Origin: Neoarius graeffei
Taxonomy: Eukaryota > Chordata > Actinopteri > Siluriformes > Ariidae
Direction of reading: 5' to 3'
Length of the DNA: 64,000 bases
NCBI RefSeq assembly: GCF_027579695.1
Contig: NC_083570.1
Location: 95,297,463-95,361,462 of the forward strand
Part shown: in pieces, positions 11,854 through 22,819 of the stretch
Layout of the letters: every line of letters starts with the position of its first letter
How positions within the stretch are numbered: the stretch's first letter is position 1
Program-made: the position numbers and the translations under genes
Notes under the pieces: model-generated
The model's input: only the letters and a program-made list of their open reading frames with translations
Told to the model about the DNA's origin: nothing
The model's database searches: none

Positions 11854-13295
11854 CAGTGGCGGCTGCTGGTTTTTAAAACAGGGGAAGCCCATTTTACGCA
11901 TTCATCGTAAAACCTGTAGGCCAGATATCAAAGCATAGAAAGGTGTGCCCCATTAGCATAGTGAACTAGACAACCCTACCTAGTGGCAGAAAGTATTTTT
12001 GCTTGTACATTTCATGTTATAGTCTGGCTTGCCAGGCTAGTGCCTCATATCCTTAATCAAAAATATCAAACATCCAAAAATCACTGGCTATTCAACGAAG
12101 AGCCTTGAACATCATACCCTGATATGCAACACAGAGTCTTTAACACAACACCCAGCTGTGCAACACATCCTTGAACATCTTCTGCAACACAGTCTGGAAA
12201 TTCATAACCAGGTAGGCTATGCAACACACAGAACCTTGAATATTATACCCAGGTATAACCTATAACACAGAGCCCACCATTCTCTTAACATTACTGAACA
12301 ATATACACACTTCAGATTCATGAACATTATATGATGCACACTATTTATACACAAATTCTGCCCTCTGCTCCTTTTCCAGAAAATGGTCTGTGACCCTGTC
12401 ATACCAGCTGGTTGTGCTTTCCAGAGACTTCACCAATTTCTGTTAGCAGCTAGCACTGCAGATCCCAATAAGGCTCAAGCTAGCCTACAACCAGATTGAA
12501 CTACAAATGAAATAAACGAGTGAATTCGCGAATGATCAAACTGATAGAATGGATGAAAGTTAACGGAGCACAACGAGTAATATTTACATTTATTTACAAA
12601 GTAATGTACAGAGACATCAATGAGAAGAAACGTTTATATGAAAAGAAATTCGGACAGCACTTTGGCACAAGACTACACTTTCTCGACAACCGCTAGGAAC
12701 TGATCATGCTTCCGTGTTCCTCGCCGACGCCGAAGTACAGAGCCCGCCCTCCTCATGTCTTTCAAACACTACCTCCAATAATCCTTCATCAGCCCGGCTT
12801 CTTGTCCCTCCCACTGTCTCGTTAGTCCCAGAGAAGCCCGGCTTCCCTGGAAGTGACGATTTTGTCAATTTTAACCAATAACAACTAGCCGAAATTGGCT
12901 GTTCAGAGCCGTCTCGTAGACTGCAACGGATACCCGGCTGCCAGCCATAGAGCCCATTGAAATAAGAAAGGTTACAGCCAGTGTTGCCAGATTGGGTGGT
13001 TTTAAGTGCATTTTGGCGGGTTTTGAACATATTTTGGCTGGAAAACGTCAGCAGTATCTGGCAACGCTGGTTACAGCCTGGCAGCAAAGGTGATTCTCGT
13101 AGCGAACTGCAAGTTCATCAAACATCACTCAAATAAGTTACAGGATAGTTATGAACGTAAATACAATCTTGGGCATATATTATGTTATGCAAGTTATTGT
13201 TTTAATGAGAATTCAACGTCATAGATGCCACAGTTTGGGGACAGAATTTTAGGGGAAGCTCGGCTTCCCTTGTTGTCTCTGAGAAATCGCCCCTG
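11854..13295. mobile_element. Non-autonomous hAT element, 1.44 kb
   Basis: The ends CAGTGGCGGCTGCTGG and, from the right, CAGGGGCGATTTCTCAG are hAT-like. The flanking 8-mers are CAGTTAAC (11846-11853) and CACTTAAC (13296-13303). No transposase was seen. It contains a 91-bp hAT miniature element at 12979-13069. Its termini match the element at 36447-38204, which keeps a transposase start, so the two are probably one family. Confidence 0.82.
12979..13069 (+). mobile_element. 91-bp hAT miniature element
   Basis: It runs from CAGTGTTGCCAGAT to ATCTGGCAACGCTG and is flanked by the perfect 8-bp duplication GTTACAGC (12971-12978 and 13070-13077). The ends are near-perfect 14-bp inverted repeats beginning CAG. 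A second, inverted copy lies at 53971-54062. Confidence 0.9.
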
Positions 13296-13303
13296 CACTT
13301 AAC

Positions 13304-13984
13304 GTTATTTTAAATGAGGTGAACTCATGGATTTCTAACCTGAGTCTTATTTTTCAAGCTTTTTGAGTCCAAATTTTTACTAAGTGGAAACGACTGAAAT
13401 TGGTCCAGTAGCACTGCATTAGAATACCAAAACCTGCAACACAGCTATACGGTGTAATCCTATGGGGCAGGCATGCACATCAAATCGCGACTGACAGGCT
13501 CAAAATGTTATAAGTGTCTGATCACATGGTGGAAAGGATCCCTACAGGTATAGATCTGTATCTGTTTACGTTAATAACTATAAAGAAACGATAAATGACT
13601 GTAGAAACTGAAAGTACGCAATATAAAAACTAAATTCCTGTGTGTTAGATGCACTCATCTTTCTTGTGAAAGAAAGTAGTCAGCAGCTGTTTTCCCTTTC
13701 TCTTTCCTTTCTTTCTTTTTGATATCCATTTGCCTTTCTTGTGTAAATACATGACTCGCATTATGACTAGTGTTCAAAAATCAGCACTCTGGCATAAGCA
13801 GTCACTCCACTTGTTTAGCCTAATTTAGAGAGCAATCCTAGTGCAAGGGTGGATTAAAGCATTTTGCACTCTTTGTAAGGGGTAAGAGTGGATTTGAAGA
13901 GCCTCTACTATTTTTGTAAACAAAGTTTAGTAACTCTGCTGATTTTTTTTTTTTTTTCCCCAGACAATTTATGTGTAGTTTTTG
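13304..13984. other. Unassigned stretch
   Basis: Low-complexity pyrimidine runs near 13690-13740 and a T run near 13945-13958. No coding, RNA or named repeat signal. Confidence 0.45.
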
Positions 13985-14110
13985 GAATCTAGCCACTAAG
14001 GTGCACAAGCCAGTGCATTCTTGGCGCCGGTCCCAAGCCCAGATAAATGGGGATGGTTGTGTCAGGAAGGGCGTCCGGCATAAAACTCGTGTCAAATCGA
14101 CTATGTGGAT
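13985..14110 (+). mobile_element. LINE/SINE 3'-tail fragment
   Basis: The block CCGGTCCCAAGCCCAGATAA with GGAAGGGCGTCCGGC is a common fish SINE/LINE 3' region. A better preserved version closes the SINE at 35405-35703. Here it is truncated. Confidence 0.6.
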
Positions 14111-14125
14111 GTAGTTCTGATACCA

Positions 14126-14498
14126 TCCATCCATTATCTGTAGCTGCTTATCTTGTCCTACAGGGTCGCAGGCAAGCTGGAGCCTATCCCAGCTGACTAC
14201 GGGCGAAAGGCGGGGTACACCCTGGACAAGTCGCCAGGTCATCACAGGGCTGACACATAGACACAGACAACCATTCACACTCACATTCACACCTACGGTC
14301 AATTTAGAGTCACCAGTTAACCTAACCTGCATGTCTTTGGACTGTGGGGGAAATCGGAGCACCTGGAGGAAACCCACGCGGACACGGGGAGAACATGCAA
14401 ACTCCACACAGAAAGGCCCTTGCCAGCCGCTGGGCTCGAACCCAGGACCTTCTTTCTGTGAGGCGACAGCGCTAACCACTACACCACCGTGTTGCCCC
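14126..14498 (-). mobile_element. V-SINE, reverse, (CATC) tail
   Basis: Full length, with a CCATCCATTATC tail subtype. The short duplication GATACCA is at 14119-14125 and 14500-14506. Confidence 0.92.
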
Positions 14499-14644
14499 CG
14501 ATACCATTTACTTAGATATAATTTTAAAAAAAAATACAGACCAAAACAAACTTTTCATTCCAGGCTTCGAGGCCTCCCTCCACCCAGTAGGACCCTGGGT
14601 AGTCATTACCCTTTCCTCCCCACTATGACACCTTTGTATGTAAG

Positions 14645-15021
14645 CTCATCTCATCTCATTATCTCTAGCCGCTTTATCCTGTTCTACATGGTCGCAGGCA
14701 AGCTGGAGCCTATCCCAGCTGACTATGGGTGAAAGGCGGGGTACACCCTGGACAAGTCGCCAGGTCATCACAGGGCCGACACATAGACACAGACAACCAT
14801 TCACACTCACATTCACACCTACGGTCAGTTTAGAGTCACCAGTTAACCTAACCTGCATGTCTTTGGACTGTGGGAGAAACCGGAGCACCCGGAGGAAACC
14901 CACGCGGACACGGGGAGAACATGCAAACTCCGCACAGAAAGGCCCTCGCCGGCCACGGGGCTCGAACCCGGACCTTCTTGCTGTGAGGCGTCAGCGCTAA
15001 CCACTACACCACCATGCTGCC
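14645..15021 (-). mobile_element. V-SINE, reverse, TCATC tail
   Basis: Full length. The perfect 10-bp duplication TGTATGTAAG is at 14635-14644 and 15022-15031. Confidence 0.95.
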
Positions 15022-15118
15022 TGTATGTAAGTTACAAGTTGAAATGTCAAGTCAAAGAAAAGGCGGTCAAAGTTTTGTCCACATCTTTTGTTTTCTTTGA
15101 CAGTGTACAGTAACTTAT

Positions 15119-15918
15119 CAGTGATGGGAATAACGGCGTTAGAAATAAACGGCGTTACTTTTTTTAGTAACGAGTAATCTAACTAATTACTTTTTACATC
15201 GTTATAACGCCGTTCCCGTTACTTACAATAAAATACTATGCGTTACTTTATTAAAGCTGTTCTCATCTGGCACGCTGCTCGTTCAGCCTTTCTTTACTCT
15301 GCTTTAGTGTGGGGCGGGGAGATGCGAGACAACGGCATAGTAAGCCAATCAGAGTAGATTTGGACAGCATACGTACGTAGGCTCCGCCTACTGCACTACT
15401 GCGCACACTTTCACACAGCGATGGCGAGCGGTCAGCCCAGCACTGCGCTTTCAAACTGGAAATACAGCCATTACTTTTCATTACTTGAAATAAAAGGCAA
15501 ACATGTCTACGTGCAATGCACATTATGTTGAGGAACAAAGCGTTTGTCCTCGTCAGTGGCCAGTAATTAGTAACATAACAATTTTAATAACTACAAAAAT
15601 ATATTAAATTTGATAGATGTCTTATCTCACATTGTCCCACAAAAATATTAATATAGTGTAGATAACATTACTAATTGGTTCTGTTAAGTGTCCATTTCAG
15701 TCATTAAACACATTTAACATTCACTTTTATTATGATTACACTAATTTAATTTTATTTTTTTGGGGGGGGTTAATGAAAAATGTAACGGAATAATTACTTT
15801 CCCTGGTAATTAGTTATTTTTATGACAAAGTAACTCCGTTACTAACTCAGTTACTTTTTGGGAAAAGTAACTAGTAACTATAACTAATTACTTTTTGAAA
15901 GTAGTGTGCCCAACACTG
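15119..15918. mobile_element. Non-autonomous hAT element, 800 bp
   Basis: Ends CAGTGATGGGAATAACGG and, from the right, CAGTGTTGGGCACACTAC. The perfect 8-bp duplication TAACTTAT is at 15111-15118 and 15919-15926. The terminal parts are rich in GTAAC motifs. No transposase domain is seen. Confidence 0.88.
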
Positions 15919-16137
15919 TAACTTATTAAAGACTAGTTTTCTTTTTCCTAAAGAGTTTGTACATTCTGTCACTAAACATTCGCAAAAACCGCCCACATTA
16001 ACAGGAAGAGATAATCAGAATGGTACTGCTAAATCTTTTCCTAGAGCTTCTTAGCAAACTCGCAACATTTTTCTTGTTTTCATGCGACTAAAGTATTAAA
16101 AATAAAACTTTTGAATAAGATTTACAAATGTGATGTA

Positions 16138-17741
16138 CAACCCCGATTCTAAAAAAGTTGGGACAAAGTACAAATTGTAAATAAAAACGGAATGCAATGA
16201 TGTGGAAGTTTCAAAATTCCATATTTTATTCAGAATAGAACATAGATGATATATCAAATGTTTAAACTGAGAAAATGTATCATTTAAAGAGAAAAATTAG
16301 GTGATTTTAAATTTCATGACAACAACACATCTCAAAAAAGTTGGGACAAGGCCATGTTTGCCACTGTGAGACATCCCCTTTTCTCTTTACAACAGTCTGT
16401 AAACGTCTGGGGACTGAGGAGACAAGTTGCTCAAGTTTAGGGATAGGAATGTTAACCCATTCTTGTCTAATGTAGGATTCTAGTTGCTCAACTGTCTTAG
16501 GTCTTTTTTGTCGTATCTTCCGTTTTATGATGCGCCAAATGTTTTCTATGGGTGAAAGATCTGGACTGCAGGCTGGCCAGTTCAGTACCCGGACCCTTCT
16601 TCTACGCAGCCATGATGCTGTAATTGATGCGGTATGTGGTTTGGCATTGTCATGTTGGAAAATGCAAGGTCTTCCCTGAAAGAGACGTCATCTGGATGGG
16701 AGCATATGTTGCTCTAGAACCTGGATATACCTTTCAGCATTGATGGTGTCTTTCCAGATGTGTAAGCTGCCCATGCCACACGCACTAATGCAACCCCATA
16801 CCATCAGAGATTCAGGCTTCTGAACTGAGCGCTGATAACTTGGGTCGTCCTTCTCCTCTTTAGTCCGAATGACACGGACTAACCCTGATTTCGATAAAGA
16901 ACTTCAAATTTTGATTCGTCTGACCACAGAACAGTTTTCCACTTTGCCACGGTCCATTTTAAATGAGCCTTGGCCCAGAGAAGACGTCTGCACTTCTGGA
17001 TCATGTTTAGATACGACTTCTTTTTTGAACTATAGAGTTTTAGCTGGCAACGGCGGATGGCACGGTGAATTGTGTTCACAGATAATGTTCTCTGGAAATA
17101 TTCCTGAGCCCATTTTGTGATTTCCAATACAGAAGCATGCCTGTATGTGATGCAGTGCCGTCTAAGGGCCCGAAGATCACGGGCACCCAGTATGGTTTTC
17201 CGGCCTTGACCCTTACGCACAGAGATTCTTCCAGATTCTCTGAATCTTTTGATGATATTATGCACTGTAGATGATGATATGTTCAAACTCTTTGCAATTT
17301 TACACTGTCGAACTCCTTTCTGATATTGCTCCACTATTTGTGGGCGCAGAATTAGGGGGATTGGTGATCCTCTTCCCATCTTTACTTCTGAGAGCCGCTG
17401 CCACTCCAAGATGCTCTTTTTATACCCAGTCATGTTAATGACCTATTGCCAATTGAACTAATGAGTTGCAATTTGGTCCTCCAGCTGTTCCTTTTTTGTA
17501 CCTTTAACTTTTCCAGCCTCTTATTGCCCCTGTCCCAACTTTTTTGAGATGTGTTGCTGTCATGAAATTTCAAATGAGTCAATATTTGGCATGAAATTTC
17601 AAAATGTCTCACTTTCGACATTTGATATGTTGTCTATGTTCTATTGTGAATACAATATCAGTTTTTGAGATTTATAAATTATTGCATTCCATTTTTATTT
17701 ACAATTTGTACTTTGTCCCAACTTTTTTGGAATCGGGGTTG
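16138..17741 (-). mobile_element. Tc1-like transposon (ACAACCCCGATTC family), near full length
   Basis: Its 1604 bp are bounded by inverted repeats (CAACCCCGATTCTAAAAAAG; CAACCCCGATTCCAAAAAAG from the right) with TA at both sides. An inner repeat (CTCAAAAAAGTTGGGACA) recurs about 185 bp in from the left end. The transposase is on the minus strand. A shorter relative is at 28419-29328 and a diverged, invaded relative at 49481-56032. Confidence 0.93.
16345..17433 (-). pseudogene. Tc1 transposase, N-terminal 184 codons intact, rest broken
   Basis: The open part (17433-16879) begins MTGYKKSILEWQ. It has the helix-turn-helix region (LRPQIVEQYQKGVRQCKIAK), a second HTH with an arginine-rich GRKT-type linker (RKGQGRKTI) and the first catalytic block (TVLWSDESKFEVL). 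It then stops. The remaining catalytic part (VWGCISACGMGSLHIW; WPACSPDLSPIENIW) continues downstream on the minus strand in broken frames. An intact protein would be about 340 residues. Confidence 0.88.
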
Positions 17742-18568
17742 TAATTCAATCTAGTGACTTGGAAGCTTCTGCTTTCCCAGGCCCTCTATTAAACACTCTT
17801 GGCAAGCTGCTGTTGAATAGTAGGGAGGAGACCGATGTAAGCCGTTGAATATACAAGAATATTCGAATATACAAGGCTGTAAGATGTGAACAAAAATACT
17901 AACTAACTAACTAACTAACTAACTGTACAGAAAGCAAAACTTATTTCTGGTCAATTCCGGTATGTGTATATTTATTCCCAGAGCTGTGTTCTTCCTGTAT
18001 TTTATTATCTATCCTGTTTATTTTGCTCTCCAGCATGTCAGAACATTAGGCAAGATCCAGACAGTCTTTACACACTGCCAGAAAGGCAGAGTAATAAATA
18101 TACACAGACACTACAGATGACTCACTCGCCTGATATAACTGAATTTGAAATGCAAGAATAGAGAAAAAACACACAAACCTGTCCTGTTTCTACACAACTT
18201 CCCAGTTGGTTTATGATGCAACATATGGGCTATGATATCATCCACACTGAGGAAAAATGGGATGACTATCATTCACTCGCGTCCCACCAAATTACAAAGC
18301 AAATAAATGACTAAAACTCCAGCAGTCCTCAATCCTTTTTCATTTTTTGATGTAGTATTGGACTCTTTCACTCTTTCACTAATGTTTGTTGTATTTCATC
18401 TGGTCTATGGTGTATTTCCTGCCATTTCCCAACACTCCTAACGCAGAGCTGACTGTAAATTATGTACTATTACACAATTGTCAAGAGTATTTTCCCCCAC
18501 CTCAAACATGTTTTTAATAAAAAAAAACCCACTGTAAAATAATCATATACTCATATAATCACATTACA
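17742..18568. other. Unassigned stretch with a (CTAA)n microsatellite
   Basis: A short tetranucleotide repeat (ACTAACTAACTAAC) lies at about 17900-17924. Otherwise AT-rich, with no domain or repeat recognised. Confidence 0.5.
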
Positions 18569-18579
18569 TATATCATGTA

Positions 18580-18936
18580 GGGCGGCACGGTGGTGTAGTG
18601 GTTAGCACTGTCGCCTCACAGCAAGAAGGTCCTGGGTTCAAGCCCAGTGGCCGTCAAGGGCCTTTCTGTGTGGAGTTTGCATGCTTTCCCCATGTTCGCG
18701 TGGGTTTCCTCCGGGTGCTCCGTTTTCCCCCAAAGACATGCAGGTTAGGTTAACTGGTGACTCTAAATTGACCGTAGGTGTGAGTGTGAATGGTTGTTTG
18801 TGTCTATGTGTCAGTCCTGCGATGACCTGGCGGCTTGTCCAGGGTGTACCCCGCCTTTCGCCCGTAGTCAGCTGGGATAGGCTCCAGCTTGCCTGCGACC
18901 CTGTAGGACAGGATAAGTGGCTACAGATAATGGATG
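18580..18936 (+). mobile_element. V-SINE whose GGAT tail was the target of a Gypsy element
   Basis: Head, V-domain and tail ending ATAATGGATG. The remaining (GGAT)n tail lies at 24234-24260, on the other side of the 5.3-kb LTR retrotransposon. The SINE's own duplication TATATCATGTA is at 18569-18579 and 24261-24271, which proves the order: SINE first, retrotransposon second. Confidence 0.93.
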
Positions 18937-19415
18937 TGTTAGGGTTTTGCTGGGATTCGAACCTGGTTCGTTGGTGTGATAATCCAGCAAACCCCCACTA
19001 GGCCACCAGGGGGATGACTCAAATGCAGAGGCGTGAGGCGGAAGTAGAAAAAGAATCAAAAGGTTTATTTAAACTATATACACTATAAACAGGGCAAAAC
19101 AAAAGACAAAAAAAAAACCAAAGAGTATAATCCAAAAGAAAAGCAAAGTGCAAAAATTCAAAAGCTAAGAAGATCAAAAAACATAGTACAAAGGAAACTG
19201 GAGATAAACATAACAGCACAAAGACTCCGTGACAAGAGGACTGAACTCAGGGGTATAAATAGACAAACTAATTAAGGACACAGGTGAAGATAATTAGGCA
19301 ATTAACACAAACACAAGACACAGGAACAGTGGCGGCCTCTAGAGGCCAAAATAAACATGACATGAAAAGGAAATAACAGCGGCCTCTAGAGGCCAAAACA
19401 GTCCTAGTCCTAACA
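18937..19415 (-). repeat. 3' LTR of the Gypsy element
   Basis: 479 bp. Sense features as in the 5' LTR: TATTTATA promoter box, TAAATAAACC poly(A) signal region, and two palindromic GGCCTCTAGAGGCC boxes near the U3 start (plus-strand positions about 19334-19347 and 19380-19393). Confidence 0.95.
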
Positions 19416-19427
19416 GGACCCCCCCCT

Positions 19428-19673
19428 CTAGGAGCGTCTCCTGACGTTCCCAGGGCGATCCGGATGGGCCGAATGGAAGTCCCGACATAGTTCTTTATCA
19501 AGGACATCCCGAGCAGGAACCCAGCAGCGCTCCTCAGGACCATAGCCCTCCCAGTCCACCAGATATTGCAACCCGCTGCGGACCCGGCGGGAGTCAAGCA
19601 GGCGATTCACAGTGAACACAGTCTGCCCCTGGAAGATGCGGGGGGGGTGGGGGGTTCCTAGGGGCAGGGGCAT
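19428..19673 (-). pseudogene. Chromodomain end of pol, frame-separated from integrase
   Basis: The reading frame matches the chromodomain that chromovirus integrases carry at the C-terminus and use to target chromatin: an aromatic-rich [15 protein letters not shown] core after a QYL strand, then a short basic tail. It overlaps the integrase frame but is out of phase. The shift falls in a G/C homopolymer at about 19640-19655, so it may be a real slippage mutation or a sequencing error. Confidence 0.85.
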
Positions 19674-20841
19674 ACGTAGACGTCAGTACGGGCCGTAACA
19701 GGGAAACATGGAAAGTGGGGTTGATCCTCAGAGTCCGGGGCAACTGGAGCCGGTAGGAGACAGGGTTCACCCTGCGCACCACCTTGAAGGGGCCAATGTA
19801 GCGAGGAGCAAGCTTGCGGTTCTCCACCCGCAGTGGAAGGTCCTTAGTGGACAGCCAAACACGCTGCCCAGGGCGGAAAGCGTGTGCAGGTCTTCTATGG
19901 CGGTTGGCCTGAGTCTGGTTGGTTCTGGAGGTCTGTATGAGGGTCTTCCTGACCTTGCTCCAGGTCTTGCGACACCGTCTCACATATTGGTTGACCGAGG
20001 GCACCCCCGCGTCCTCCTCCTGGTCCGGGAACAGAGGTGGCTGGAACCCGAATTGGCACTGGAATGGCGACAGCTTGGTGGCCGATGACTGCAGGGTGTT
20101 GTGGGCGTACTCCGCCCATGGCAGCCAGGTGCTCCACGATGTCGGGTTATCCATAGCCAGGCCTCGCAGGGTGGTTTCCAGGTCCTGGTTGAGCCTCTCC
20201 GTCTGACCATTGGACTGTGGGTGAAACCCAGAGGAGAGGCTGGCAGTGGCTCCGATGACCTTGCAGAACCCGTGCCACACTTGGGAGGAGAACTGGGGCC
20301 CTCGGTCTGAGACGATGTCCTGTGGAAGACCAAAGACTCGGAAGACATGATTAAACAAAAGTTTCGCAGTTTCAAGAGCAGAGGGGAGTTTGCACAGTGG
20401 TATGAAGCGGCAGGCCTTGGAGAATCTGTCAACTAAGACCAAAATGACCGTGTTACCTTGTGACTCAGGGAGACCCGTGATAAAGTCGACTGCCACGTGG
20501 GACCAGGGACGCCGGGGAATGGTCAGAGGATGCAGGAGACCCTGGGGACGCTGTCGTGGGTTCTTGGTTCTGGTGCAAACCTCACAGGACAGGACAAATG
20601 ACCTTACTTCCTTCTCCATGTTAGGCCACCAGAAGCGTCTTTTCAGGAAGTCCAGGGTCCTCCGAGCTCCCGGGTGGGCGGTGAGAGGGGAAGAGTGACC
20701 CCACTGGAGAACCTTGGCCCGGGCTTGATGTGGGACGTACAAGAGGCCTGGTGGCCCCGTCCCAGGACCGGGGTCCTGGCGTTGGGCTCGTCGGACAGCC
20801 TCCTCAATACCCCAGCGGACAGGGGCCACAATCCGGGACAC
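19594..20841 (-). pseudogene. Gypsy pol 3' part: RNase H end and integrase
   Basis: Open for 415 codons. It holds the HHCC zinc-binding region (H...H...CEVCTRTK) and the DDE core: first Asp in [10 protein letters not shown], second in IVSDRGPQF, Glu in [12 protein letters not shown]. The GPF/GPY-type region ([10 protein letters not shown]) follows. It is out of frame with the upstream pol segment; the break lies near 20960-20975 in the RNase H connection and looks like a deletion of a few bases. The end runs into a wrong frame before the chromodomain. Confidence 0.93.
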
Positions 20842-20947
20842 AGGGATAATAGGCCCGACTTCATTCTCCCTGTTAGTGGCAGAGAACAGTCTGGACAGTG
20901 CGTCAGGTTTGGTGTTCTTGGAGCCGGGGCGGTATGAGAGGGTGAAG

Positions 20948-22819
20948 TCAAACCGACTGAAGGGCCCACCTAGCCTGTCGAGGGTTCAGTCTCTTGGCTT
21001 GCTGGAGGTACTCCAGGTTCTTGTGGTCAGTCCAAACCAGGAATGGATGTTGTGCTCCCTCCAGCCAGTGCCTCCACTCCTCAAGGGCCAGTTTGACCGC
21101 TAGCAGTTCTCGATCCCCCACATCATACCGGGACTCAGCAGGACTCAGGCGGTGGGAGAAGTAAGCGCAGGGGTGCAGCTTTCCTTCCGAACGTTGAGAG
21201 AGCACCGCGCCGACACCACTGTCCGAGGCGTCCACCTCCACGATGAATGGTTGGGAGGTGTCCGGGAGAACCAGAATGGGTGCCGTGCAGAAGCGGTCCT
21301 TGAGGTCTTTGAACGCCTTTTCTGCCTGAGGAGACCAGCCATAAGATCCACCTGTCCCTTTGGTGAGGTCTGACATGGGTGCTGCCACAGAACTGAAGTT
21401 CCTGATGAACTTGCGGTAGAAGTTAGCGAATCCTAAGAACCGCTGAACCTCCTTAACGGACTTGGGAGTAGGCCAATCCCGGACGGCCAGGGTCTTGGCA
21501 GGGTCCATTTGGAGTTGGCCTGTCCGTACAATAAATCCCAGAAAGGAGACCTCGGGAACATGAAATTCGCATTTCTGGGCCTTGGCGAACAGATTGTTCT
21601 GTAGCAGCCTCTGGAGAACCTGGCGGACATGGTGGCGGTGCTCCTGCATGGTCTTGGAAAAGATAAGGATGTCGTCGAGGTAGACAAAAACGTATAGGTT
21701 AATCATGTCCCTTAAGACGTCGTTGATTAGGGCCTGAAAAACAGCTGGTGCGTTGGTGAGTCCGAAGGGCATCACCTGGTATTCGTAGTGCCCAGACGGG
21801 GTGTTAAAGGCAGTCTTCCACTCGTCTCCCTGTCGGATACGGATGAGGTGGTATGCGTTCCGTAGGTCCAACTTGGTGAAGACGGTGGCGCCTTGGAGCA
21901 GGTCGAAAGCTGTGGACATCAGCGGAAGGGGATATCGGTTGCGCACAGTGATCTTATTCAGGCCCCTGTAATCAATACATGGTCGGAGCCCCCCATCCTT
22001 CTTGCCGACAAAGAAGAAGCCGGCTCCAGCAGGTGAAGTGGAGGGTCGAATAAACCCAGAGACCAGGGCATCTTTGAGGTATTCCTCCATGGCCTTGCGT
22101 TCTGGCTGAGAGAGTGAAAACAGTCTGCCACGAGGAGGGGTAGTCCCAGGGAGCAAGTCGATGGCACAGTCGTAGGCCCGGTGCGGAGGAAGAACGGCGG
22201 CCCTGCTCTTGCTGAATACCTCCTTGAGATCCCAGTACTCTGTGGGAACTTGAGATAACTCGGTGAGATCAGGGGGCTCGGCAGGAGACACAGGAGAGCT
22301 AGAGAGCAGACAAGAGGCATGGCATGCAGGGCCCCATTCCACAACCTGGCTTGTTACCCAGTCTATGCGAGGGTTGTGGCGAGTAAGCCAAGGAAGGCCT
22401 AGAATAACTGGGAACTCAGGTGAAGGAATCAGGTGCAGGGATATTTCTTCCTTGTGACCTTGAGACTGGAGGAAGACTGGAGAAGTAACTTGAGTGACTC
22501 TTCCATCACCTAACGCTTGGCCATCGAGGGCAGACACAGACAGAGGGACTTCAAGAGGTGCAGTCGGAATATTGATGCTTTGGGTGAAGTGAATATCCAT
22601 AAAGTTCCCAGCCGCCCCTGAGTCTATCAAAGCTTGACAAGAGTGGACAGACTCACCCCAGGAGATGGAGACCGGGATGTAGATTCCTTGGCCAGGGAGT
22701 CCGGGAGAGAGGGTAGGCCCCGTCACAACCCTCCCTCGGCTGGACGGGGCGGTCCTTTTCCCAAGAGTTCGGGACATGATGCTCGGAAGTGACCAGGCTT
22801 GCCACAGTAGATGCAGCAC
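20948..22819 (-). pseudogene. Gypsy pol 5' part: protease, reverse transcriptase, RNase H
   Basis: 623 codons open in the -1 frame relative to gag. Protease active site ([11 protein letters not shown]), reverse transcriptase with the YLDD catalytic box ([10 protein letters not shown]) and [11 protein letters not shown], then RNase H ([40 protein letters not shown]). There is no ATG requirement: translation would arise by frameshifting at 22756-22762. The frame ends early at a stop created by the small deletion near 20960-20975. Confidence 0.94.
22709..22762 (-). promoter_or_regulatory. Probable -1 frameshift signal, gag-pol
   Basis: In the gag frame the heptamer G GGA AAA (22762-22756) fits the X XXY YYZ slippery rule. 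Five bases later an 8-bp perfect stem (22750-22743 with 22724-22717) begins. Its loop contains GAGGGT (22733-22728), which can pair with ACCCTC (22714-22709) to make an H-type pseudoknot. The pol frame is exactly -1 to gag here. The short connector crossing stem 1 (2 nt if stem 2 is fully formed) is a steric concern, so a plain hairpin is the alternative. Confidence 0.75.

Noticed and set aside
19708..20698. Plus-strand frames across the Gypsy integrase
   Set aside because: Antisense shadows of pol caused by its GC-rich codons.
19594..22819. Domesticated host gene derived from a Gypsy element
   Set aside because: Complete LTRs, target duplication, near-identical LTRs and pol frameshifts show an ordinary young retrotransposon.
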